From positions 124,001 through 188,000 of the forward strand of contig JAHCID010000005.1 of NCBI GenBank assembly GCA_026129405.1: DNA of 64,000 bases. The letters run 5' to 3'. Shown here piece by piece: positions 56,744 to 64,000 of the stretch. Within the stretch, counting starts at the first letter, position 1; each line of letters starts with the position of its first letter. The notes beneath the pieces are model-generated. The model worked only from the letters and a program-made list of their open reading frames with translations. It made no database searches and was not told where the DNA came from. This DNA is from a bacterium (GTDB taxonomy: Bacteria > Desulfobacterota > Binatia > DP-6). Made by a program: the position numbers and the translations under genes.

Positions 56744-56989
56744 ATGAGGTTCGGTATCGTGATGCTCGGGGGGGCCTTGCTGCTCGCCACGGCGTCGGCG
56801 CAGGCTGCCGACGTGAACTGCAAGCAGGTGATGAAGTACCTGCAGACGGGGCGGTCGGCGCAGGACGTCGCCGAGACGATGGTCATCAGCGAAGCAGACG
56901 TGAAGAACTGCCAGGAGCAGGCCGCCGAGGCGGCCGGTGCGGCTGGCGGCGAGAAGAAGGACGCCGAGGGAGCCCACGAGGGCCACTGA
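56744..56989 (+). CDS. small secreted protein of unknown function, 81 aa
   Basis: ATG 56744 after AAGGAGG. The signal peptide (MRFGIVMLGGALLLATASAQA) leaves a 60-residue acidic helical protein (DVNCKQVMKYLQTGRSAQDV, SEADVKNCQEQAAEAAG) with two Cys, which could form one disulfide. It ends GAHEGH. The sequence MKYLQTGRSAQDVAETM resembles short periplasmic helical proteins of unknown role. It sits 35 bp before the tadA gene. Confidence 0.6.
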   Translation: MRFGIVMLGGALLLATASAQAADVNCKQVMKYLQTGRSAQDVAETMVISEADVKNCQEQAAEAAGAAGGEKKDAEGAHEGH

Positions 56990-57023
56990 GGCGCAGCCGT
57001 CGAGCGGGTCGGCCTCCGACGTC

Positions 57024-57499
57024 GTGGCAGCGAACGACGCATGCCGCGCGTCCGAGGCCGACCGTCGATGGATGGCCGTCGCGCTCGCCGAGGCCCGCGC
57101 GGCGGGCGAGCGCGGCGAGGTTCCGATCGGTGCGGTGCTGGTGCGCGCCGACGTCGAGATCGCACGTGCCGGCAACGCCAGCGTCGCGCAGCACGACCCG
57201 ACGGCGCACGCCGAGGTGCTGGCGCTGCGCACCGGCGGCGCCGCCGAGCGCAACTATCGCCTGCCCGGCACGACGCTGTACGCCACCGTCGAGCCGTGTG
57301 CGATGTGCATCGGCGCCGCTCTGCACGCGCGCGTCACGCGGCTCGTGTATGGCTGTGCCGATCCCAAGGCCGGGGCCGCCGGCACGCTGTTCGACCTGGC
57401 AGTCGACCCGCGGCTGAACCATCGCATCGCGGTGTGCGCCGGCGTGGAGGCCGAGGCGGCGCGAGCGCTTCTGCAGGCGTTCTTTCGCGCCCGGCGCGC

Positions 57500-57503
<4 letters not shown>
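57024..57503 (+). CDS. tadA: tRNA-specific adenosine deaminase TadA
   Basis: The zinc-deaminase motifs HAEVLAL (His and the proton-shuttling Glu) and EPCAMCIGA (two Cys) are present. GEVPIGAVLV is the usual opening. TadA converts A34 of tRNA-Arg(ACG) to inosine, and a tRNA-Arg(ACG) gene is in this window. GTG 57024 (VAANDACRASEADRRWM) is used; ATG 57072 is possible but would cut the first helix. The galactokinase gene overlaps the stop by 4 bases. Confidence 0.92.
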
Positions 57504-58783
<1,280 letters not shown>

Positions 58784-58815
58784 CGCGGAGGCCTGTGCTA
58801 CGCAGGGCGACCCGT

Positions 58816-58903
58816 GGAGAGGTGCGTGAGCCCGGTTGAAACGGCACGACTCGAAATCGTGTATGCCTTTACGGCATCGGGGGTTCGAATCCCCCCCTCT
58901 CCG
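58816..58903 (+). tRNA. tRNA-Ser(CGA)
   Basis: Class II tRNA with acceptor GGAGAGG/CCTCTCC and discriminator G. The anticodon loop CTCGAAA gives CGA. The variable arm has TGTATGCCTTTACGGCAT, and the T arm GGGTTCGAATCCC. CCA is not encoded. Confidence 0.94.
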
Positions 58904-58952
58904 TTCCGTCCCCCTTGCCCGCGCGGGGAAGTTCTGCGACCGTGATCGATAC

Positions 58953-59040
<88 letters not shown>

Positions 59041-59069
59041 TCCATAGAGAAGCGAACCGTCACGGGGCC

Positions 59070-59205
59070 GTGGGGCGTCGGGCGGTGGTGGTCAGGTCCT
59101 GCGCGAGAGGGCGCCGCGAACCCCGCCAGGTCCGGAAGGAAGCAACGGTACCGGATGTCCCGCTGCGCCGCAGGGCAACCTGACCATCATCGCCGGGCGC
59201 CTCAC
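59070..59205 (+). ncRNA. ffs: signal recognition particle RNA (4.5S/SRP, small type)
   Basis: The conserved domain IV appears: CCAGGTCCGGAAGGAAGCA in the apical loop region. Flanking segments GTCAGGT and ACCTGAC pair, and the outer stem GTGGGGCG.. pairs with ..GCGCCTCAC. The RNA forms a long hairpin that binds Ffh and targets membrane proteins. It stands between tRNA-Ser(GGA) and dnaX, its frequent place in bacteria. The ends are placed by stem limits, so they may be off by several bases. Confidence 0.9.
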
Positions 59206-59237
59206 CGCCCGGCCGACACGGTGTCGACGACGCGATC

Positions 59238-60904
59238 ATGACCTACCAGGTACTCGCCCGGCGGCTGCGGCCGCAGCGCTTCGAGGACGTGATCGGGCAG
59301 GAGCACGTCACGCGCACGCTCCAGGCCGCGATCGGCGCCGGGCGCGTCGCGCACGCGTTCCTGTTCACCGGGCCGCGCGGCACCGGCAAGACGACCACCG
59401 CGCGCATCCTCGCCAAGGCCCTCAACTGCGAGCAGGGGCCGACGGCCGAGCCGTGCAACGTCTGCACCTCGTGCCGCGAGATCGCCGAGGGCATCGCCTT
59501 CGACGTCCTCGAGATCGACGGTGCGTCGCACACCCAGGTCGACAAGATGCGCGACCTGATGGAGACGGTCGCGCATCGGCCGATGGCCGGCCGCTTCAAG
59601 ATCTACGTCATCGACGAGGTGCACATGCTCTCGTCGCATTCGTTCAACGCGCTCCTGAAGACGCTCGAGGAGCCGCCGCCGCACGTGAAGTTCATCTTCG
59701 CGACCACCGATCCGCACAAGGTGCTGGCGACGGTGGTGTCGCGCTGCCAGCGCTACGACCTGCGCCGCATCGGTCTCGCCGAGCTGACCGCGCACCTGAA
59801 GCGCACCGCGGAAGGCGAGGGGCTCGCGCTCTCCGACGCCGCGATCGCGCTGGTCGCGCGCGAGGCCGAGGGTAGCCTGCGCGACGCGCAGTCGCTGCTC
59901 GAGCAGGTGCTGACGGCGGCCGGCGGCGGCGCCGACGAGGCCCAGGTGCGCGCCGTGCTCGGCGCCGCCGATCGCGGGCTCGTGGTCGCCGTGGCCGACG
60001 CGATCCTCGCCGGCGACGCGGCCGCGTGCCTGCGCCACCTGGGGGCGCTCTACGATCACGGCTACGACGCCCAGCGCTTCTGCCGCGACCTCCTCGAGCA
60101 CGTGCGCCACCTCGCGGTCGTCGCCGCGACGGGCGACCGCGCGCTGCTCGACGGCCTGCCCGAAGCCGAGGTCGACGCGCTCGTCGCGCAGGCCGGGCGC
60201 CGCGGCCCGGACGACCTCCAGCGCATCTTCGGGCTCCTCCTCGAAGCCGACGAGGCCCTCGCGCTGCCGACGCGCACCGTCGATCCGCAGCTCGTCCTCG
60301 AGATGCGGGTCCTGCGCGTCGCGACGCTGCCGACGCTGGTCCCGATCGACGACATCCTCGCGCGGCTCGATGCGCTCGCCGCCGGCGGCGGGGCACCGCC
60401 GCGCACCCCGGCGCCGGCGCCGGCGCGCACGACGCGCCCGCGCCGGCGCGATCAGCACCGCCTGCCGCATCGCCGCGGCCGGGGGCGAGCGCGCCGCCGC
60501 GCGCCGCCGCGCCGGGCGCCCCGGCGGCGGACGAGGACGCGTTGTGGGATCGCTTCCTCGCGCGCGTGCGCCAGGACAAGCTCTCGCTCTACATGACGCT
60601 CATGAGCGGCCGCCCGCTCGGCGTCGAGGGTGACGTGCTGCGCATCGGCATGGACAGCGAGGCGATGCGTCGCGAGCTCCAGGTGCGCGACACGCTCGCG
60701 CGGCTCGAAGTGGCGGCCGGCGACGCGGCGGGCCGGCCGTTGCGCGTGCAGATCGGGCCGATGCCGAGCGCGCACGCGGGCGACACCCCGCTGGCGCAGG
60801 CGCGACGGCGTGCGGAGGAGACGTTGGCCGATCCGCTGGTCAAGGCGGCGGTCGAGATCTTCGAAGGAGCGGAGGTGCGGGGCGTCCGCGACCGCCGCTC
60901 GTGA
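59238..60904 (+). CDS. dnaX: DNA polymerase III subunit gamma/tau, split by a frameshift near 60440
   Basis: The clamp-loader ATPase starts at ATG 59238 with Walker A GPRGTGKT (45-52), a zinc site (C64, C73, C76, C79), the Walker B region IDEVHMLSSHSFNALLKTLE and SRC sensor-type FATTDPHKVL. The zero frame ends at 60596 after 50 Arg-rich residues that do not look like protein. A second frame (-1/+2) carries the expected tau-like C-terminus: PAADEDALWDRFLARV, then QDKLSLYMTLMSGRPLGVEG, DPLVKAAVEIFEGAEVRGVR, stop 60904. No A- or T-run lies near the junction, so classical slippage is not supported and an indel is likely. The essential nature of dnaX makes a pseudogene improbable. Confidence 0.85.
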
Positions 60905-60917
60905 ACGGAGCATCGTC

Positions 60918-61250
60918 ATGGGCAAGGGATTCGATCTCGGCGGATTGCTGAAGCAGGCGCAGCAGCTCCAGGAGCGCATCGCCGGCGTGCAGGACGAGCT
61001 CGCCGAGCGCACGGCCGAAGGCCGCGCCGGCGGGGGACTGGTCACCGCGGTGGTGAACGGCAAGCTCGAGGTGCTCTCGGTGGCGCTCGATCCCTCGCTG
61101 CTCCAGCAGCCGGATCAGGAGATGCTCCAGGATCTCGTCGTCGCGGCCGTGAACGAGGGCATCCGCGCCGCGCAGCACCTGGTCGCCGACGAGATGCAGA
61201 AGGTGACCGGCGGGCTGCCGTTGCCGTTCAAGCTGCCCGGACTCGGCTGA
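60918..61250 (+). CDS. ybaB: YbaB/EbfC nucleoid-associated protein
   Basis: 110 residues with the typical LLKQAQQLQERIAGVQDELA helix and VTAVVNGKLEVLSVALDPSLL beta part, then LVVAAVNEGIRAAQHLVADEM. It forms a small dimer that binds DNA loosely and follows dnaX in most bacteria. GGAG is 8 bases upstream of ATG 60918. The recR start is 2 bp after its stop. Confidence 0.96.
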   Translation: MGKGFDLGGLLKQAQQLQERIAGVQDELAERTAEGRAGGGLVTAVVNGKLEVLSVALDPSLLQQPDQEMLQDLVVAAVNEGIRAAQHLVADEMQKVTGGLPLPFKLPGLG

Positions 61251-61251
61251 C

Positions 61252-61848
61252 GTGTCGCAGCCGCCCGCGATGAGCCGGCTCGTGCGCCAGCTCGCACGGC
61301 TGCCCGGCATCGGCGAGAAGACGGCCGGGCGGCTCGCCTTCCATATCCTCCGCGCCGACCGCGAGCTCGCCGAGGCGCTGGCCGAGGCGTTGCTGGCGCT
61401 GAAGGACCAGACGCGGCTGTGCTCGGTCTGCTTCGGGCTCACCGAGTCCGATCCGTGTCCGATCTGCCGCGACGGCCAGCGCACGCGCGACGTGCTGTGC
61501 GTGGTCGAGGAGCCGGGCGACGTGATGGCGATCGAGCGGGCGCGCGAGTTCCGCGGCCGCTACCACGTCCTCCACGGCACGCTCGCGCCGCTCGACGGCA
61601 TCGGCCCGGACGAGCTCAAGATCCAGCCGCTCCTGGTGCGCCTCCAGGACGAGACCGTGCAGGAGGTCATCATCGCGACCAATCCCACCGCGGAGGGGGA
61701 GGCGACGGCGCTCTATCTCGCGAAGCTCCTGCGCCCGCTCGGCATGCGCATCACGCGCATCGCCCGGGGCCTTCCGGTCGGGTCCGACCTCGAGTACGCC
61801 GACGTCATGACCGTCGGGCGGGCGCTCGAGGGCCGGCGCGAGATGTGA
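61252..61848 (+). CDS. recR: recombination mediator RecR
   Basis: 198 residues from GTG 61252. HhH: LARLPGIGEKTAGRLAFHIL. Zinc finger: CSVCFGLTESDPCPIC. The Toprim domain has CVVEEPGDVMAIE and NPTAEGEATALYLAKLL. RecR acts with RecO to load RecA at gaps. Order dnaX-ybaB-recR is conserved across bacteria. Confidence 0.97.
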   Translation: MSQPPAMSRLVRQLARLPGIGEKTAGRLAFHILRADRELAEALAEALLALKDQTRLCSVCFGLTESDPCPICRDGQRTRDVLCVVEEPGDVMAIERAREFRGRYHVLHGTLAPLDGIGPDELKIQPLLVRLQDETVQEVIIATNPTAEGEATALYLAKLLRPLGMRITRIARGLPVGSDLEYADVMTVGRALEGRREM

Positions 61849-61902
61849 GGCGCGTGCGACTGGACCGGCGGGGGGCTCTCTGTTAGGAAGCCTGCCGTCT
61901 GA

Positions 61903-62219
61903 TCCCCGGTAGCTCAGTTGGTAGAGCAATCGGCTGTGAACGAATCGCAGCCTCACCGGGAAACTGGTGAGTGAACAGCGGGTGAATTCAGGGAAGCCTA
62001 CGTGCGACAGCGAGCATATGGTGATCCTGAGCCAAGTCCTCCGAGGTAACGGGCGGAGGAAAGGTGCAGAGACTAGGGAGTGACGGAAGAATAATCTCCC
62101 CACGAGCGCCCGCCACCTACAGGCCGCACGGCCCACGGTGATGAGATAGTCCACCCCCGTCGGAAACGGCGGGACGCGGTGTAACCGATCGGTCGCTGGT
62201 TCGAGTCCGGCCCGGGGAG
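61903..62219 (+). tRNA. tRNA-Asn(GUU) interrupted by a group I intron
   Basis: Exon 1 is 61903-61937 and exon 2 is 62182-62219. Joined, they give a 73-base tRNA: acceptor TCCCCGG/CCGGGGA plus discriminator G, D arm GCTCAGTTGGTAGAGC, anticodon stem ATCGG/CCGAT with loop CTGTTAA (anticodon GTT, so Asn), and T arm GCTGGTTCGAGTCCGGC. CCA is not encoded. The exon boundary falls between anticodon bases 35 and 36. Without splicing the anticodon is split, so this tRNA depends on the intron. It sits 54 bp after recR and is followed by a terminator. Other Asn genes are not in the window. Confidence 0.9.
61938..62181 (+). ncRNA. group I self-splicing intron (IC3-like) in tRNA-Asn
   Basis: 244 nt. P1 pairs exon GGCUGU (ending at 61937) with intron GCAGCC (61947-61952) and leaves U-G at the splice site. 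P2 is CTCACCGG-GAAA-CTGGTGAG (61952-61971). P4 is TTCAGG (61987) with CCTGAG (62026). The R element is GTGCAGAGACTA (62064-62075), the S element ATGAGATAGTCC (62141-62152), and they make P7, the guanosine site. P9 is CCCGTCG-GAAA-CGGCGGG (62156-62173). The last base is G (62181). The run CAGGGAAGCC, then ATCCTGAGCCAAG and GGTGCAGAGACT closely follows cyanobacterial tRNA-Leu introns. No open endonuclease frame lies within. Confidence 0.9.
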
Positions 62220-62227
62220 CGTCGGAG

Positions 62228-62261
62228 GGGCCGCCAGAGCAATCTGGCGGCCCTTTTCTTT
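62228..62261 (+). terminator. Rho-independent terminator after tRNA-Asn
   Basis: A perfect 11-bp stem, GGGCCGCCAGA with TCTGGCGGCCC around loop GCAA, is followed at once by TTTTCTTTCT. It is placed 9 bp after the tRNA discriminator base, so it ends the transcript that holds the tRNA and perhaps recR. Confidence 0.92.
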
Positions 62262-62676
62262 CTCTGCCGGCGTTGCGGCGGTGTCGGCGCGGTACGGAAA
62301 TGCCCCGCGCACCCTCTCGGGGCTTCGCCGTTCGGGCCGCCGTGTCAGGCGCCATGCGCAGCCGGGCCGGCGTCGGCGGTGCGGTCGCTTTCCGCCCATC
62401 GGCACGCAGCGCACGCGCCCACGACGGCTCCGCGGCGGCAGATGCTGCCGACCGCACGGCTCCCTATCTAGTCGTAGCTATGGCATGGCGCCGATAAATT
62501 GACGCCGTGTGTGTCTCCTCGCGCCGAAAGACTCGAGGCAGATCGGGAGCTTGCCGCGGGTCCCACGCCGGCACGGGGGTTGCTGAGCGCGGGTGCGAGC
62601 GCTCGGGCACCACGCATGGCGGCCCGGACGCACGCACGACGGCGCGGGCAGTCACCGCGCAGAGGACGACCCGAGC
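62262..62676. other. gene-free region upstream of cheX
   Basis: About 400 bp with no convincing gene: its open frames are short and biased only by GC content. Leftward frames crossing it and the intron are stop-poor by chance. The region must contain the promoter for the CheX unit; I see no clear sigma site. Confidence 0.5.
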
Positions 62677-63129
62677 GTGAGTGAATTGCAGATCGTCGAG
62701 GATGCGGCGCGCGAGGTCTTCACCACCACCGCCGGGGCGGTGGTGACCGAGGCCCACCATCCGATCGTGCCCGACAAGCAGTTCAACGGCTTCGTGGCGA
62801 CGATCTCGCTCGTGGGCAGTCGCGGCGGCACCCTCGTCGTCTACTGCCACCGGCCGATCGCCGTCGGCATGGCCCGCACCATGCTCGGCATGGAGGACGA
62901 GGAGCCGGACGAGGACACCGTGCGCGATGCGCTCGGCGAGCTCGTCAACCAGATCGGCGGCACCATCAAGCGCAAGCTCGGTGCCTCGGGCAGCGAGATC
63001 ACGCTGTCGGTGCCCCTGGTGGTGGCAGGCGCCCCGCTGTCGCACTGCGTGAAGTCGAGCGCCGAGCCGATCTCGCTCGAGCTCATCATCGGAGAAGGGC
63101 GGATCGCCGTGTGCCTGTGGCCGGCGTGA
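62677..63129 (+). CDS. CheX-like chemotaxis protein
   Basis: 150 residues from GTG 62677. The CheC/CheX-type fold is visible: SELQIVEDAAREVFTTTAGA, FVATISLVGSRGGTLVVYCH, then ELVNQIGGTIKRKL, with the (D/E)...N catalytic pair of CheX-type phosphatases in ALGELVNQIGG. CheX dephosphorylates CheY-P. It is followed 19 bp later by a receiver protein, a plausible substrate. GTG lies in GTGAGTGA. Confidence 0.82.
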   Translation: MSELQIVEDAAREVFTTTAGAVVTEAHHPIVPDKQFNGFVATISLVGSRGGTLVVYCHRPIAVGMARTMLGMEDEEPDEDTVRDALGELVNQIGGTIKRKLGASGSEITLSVPLVVAGAPLSHCVKSSAEPISLELIIGEGRIAVCLWPA

Positions 63130-63148
63130 GGCGAGGGACGAAGGGACG

Positions 63149-63916
63149 ATGAAGAAGGTTCTGACGGTCGACGACAGCAAAGTGGTGCGCTCCATGGTCG
63201 CGCGGCACCTCCAGCCCTACGGCTGTGAGGTGATCGAGGCACAGAACGGACAGGAAGGGTACGAGACGGCGAAGGCGTCGCAGCCCGATCTGGTGCTGCT
63301 CGACGTCACCATGCCGGTGATGGACGGCAAGGCGTGCCTCGCCGCCATCCGCGGCGACGCCGCGACCAGGGCGCTGCCGGTCATCATGCTGACCGCGGAG
63401 AGCGGGCGCGAGCTCGTCGTCGAGATCGCGAAGCTCGGGGTCGCGGGCTACATCGTGAAGCCGTTCCAGAAGGACGGCTTCGAGCGCGAGGTGTCGAAGG
63501 TGCTCGGGCCGCCGTCCGCGGAAGCCGCGGTCGTCGCAGCGGCCGCGAGCACCGCGCAGAGCACGGACGATCTCGTGGCCGCGCTGCTCGCCGAGGACGA
63601 CGGCTGCCAGGTCTTCGCCTTTCCCGATCCGCGCTCGAAGCTGTTCGGGAAGATGCTGCCGGTCGTGGCCAAGCAGCTGCGCTCCCTCGCCCAGGGCGGC
63701 GCCCAGCGTCTGATCGTCGACCTGGTGAACGTCACCGAGGTCAACGCCGACGTCGTGAAGAGCCTCGTCGGGCTCCTCGGCGAAGCCGAGGACGCGGGCC
63801 TGCGCACCGCGATCTGCGCGCCGAACGTCCAGGTCGTCGAGAGCCTCAAGCAGATCGCCGAGACGCAGAACAGCCTCTACGCCACGCGGGACGCCGCGCG
63901 CGCGGGATTGCAGTGA
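63149..63916 (+). CDS. response regulator: receiver domain with STAS-like C-terminus
   Basis: 255 residues. The receiver domain (1-120) is complete: LTVDDSKVVRSMV, phosphoacceptor in LVLLDVTMPVMDG, LTAES, and the switch Lys in YIVKPFQ. Residues 165-250 fold like STAS/anti-anti-sigma proteins (QRLIVDLVNVTEVNADVVKSLVGLLGEAEDAGLRTAICAPNVQVV). There is no DNA-binding domain, so it would signal by protein binding. It may be the target of the CheX-like phosphatase. Start ATG 63149. Confidence 0.87.
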   Translation: MKKVLTVDDSKVVRSMVARHLQPYGCEVIEAQNGQEGYETAKASQPDLVLLDVTMPVMDGKACLAAIRGDAATRALPVIMLTAESGRELVVEIAKLGVAGYIVKPFQKDGFEREVSKVLGPPSAEAAVVAAAASTAQSTDDLVAALLAEDDGCQVFAFPDPRSKLFGKMLPVVAKQLRSLAQGGAQRLIVDLVNVTEVNADVVKSLVGLLGEAEDAGLRTAICAPNVQVVESLKQIAETQNSLYATRDAARAGLQ

Positions 63917-63930
63917 CCGGACCGGAGGAC

Positions 63931-64000
63931 ATGTCCATGATCGAGGTAGCCACCGATTGCCCGTTGGACCGTGAGACGCTCCGCGAGTGTGTCCGGACCA
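63931..64000 (+). CDS. start of a further gene, cut by the window edge
   Basis: ATG 63931 (or 63937) begins MSMIEVATDCPLDRETLREC and runs off the window. GGAGGAC precedes it. Too little is visible to name it. The 14-bp distance from the receiver gene suggests the same operon. Confidence 0.5.
   Translation, partial: MSMIEVATDCPLDRETLRECVRT

Noticed and set aside
60420..60460. Programmed slippage site in dnaX
   Set aside because: No A-run, T-run or X XXY YYZ heptamer in the right place; the sequence is all G and C. Not claimed as a recoding site without read support.
62073..62457. Leftward frames across the tRNA intron (including a peptide like GLEPATDRLHR)
   Set aside because: They run antisense to the tRNA, intron and terminator, have no ribosome site, and are of a type often misannotated over tRNA genes. 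Not coding.

Overview
The window is a very GC-rich stretch of bacterial chromosome, densely packed with genes on both strands. Secretion signals, lipobox proteins, a Tat signal, a lytic transglycosylase and an AMIN-type amidase point to a Gram-negative (two-membrane) cell. Thr/Pro linkers of the TTTTLPP kind and Cys-rich CxxAETCxG repeats are what I associate with Deltaproteobacteria-like or Binatota-like soil lineages. That placement is a guess from style, not a phylogeny.

Layout. 1-8.1 kb: end of a small basic protein, a wax-ester-synthase-type acyltransferase, a lipoate-ligase-like protein without its catalytic lysine, a secreted PQQ sugar dehydrogenase, a HEAT-repeat protein and clpB. 8.2-14.3 kb: a macro-domain protein, small membrane or secreted proteins, tRNA-Ser(GCU), and a two-gene operon of large secreted proteins of unknown function. 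14.4-22.7 kb: a fused receptor-permease amino-acid ABC importer with its ATPase, PhoD phosphatase, an HD-like protein, an acyltransferase, a P450, a HugZ-type protein and DUF3309. 22.8-26.5 kb: a graveyard of mobile elements (IS5-type tail, broken hicA with hicB, shattered IS256 transposase) ending in an odd IS3-type element whose left 362 bp is repeated inverted at its right end. 26.7-35.2 kb: tRNA-Arg(ACG), an ASCH-like protein, a VOC protein, a sugar/surface cluster (methyltransferase, GT-C membrane enzyme, TMTC-like TPR protein), L,D-transpeptidase and a ClC channel. 35.3-48.3 kb: secreted calcium-repeat, phosphoesterase and WD40 proteins, an enoyl-CoA hydratase, a lytic transglycosylase and a dipeptidase. 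48.3-56.6 kb: a degenerate transaldolase/phosphoglucose-isomerase fusion behind transketolase, small regulators and the AMIN amidase. 56.7-61.9 kb: tadA, galK, two tRNA-Ser genes, SRP RNA and dnaX-ybaB-recR. 61.9-64 kb: a tRNA-Asn gene interrupted by a group I intron, a terminator and a chemotaxis-like set (CheX, receiver-STAS protein, start of a third gene).

The strongest unusual object is tRNA-Asn(GUU) at 61903-62219. A 244-nt group I intron of the IC3 kind sits between anticodon bases 35 and 36, with a visible P1 (U-G at the splice site), P2, P4, R/S (P7) elements, P9 and terminal G. It has no endonuclease gene.

At least five ordinary genes, including the essential dnaX, read as two overlapping frames of one protein (HEAT, HD-like, echA, AMIN amidase, dnaX). 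The likeliest cause is single-base indels in the assembly, so gene ends near those points should be treated with care.
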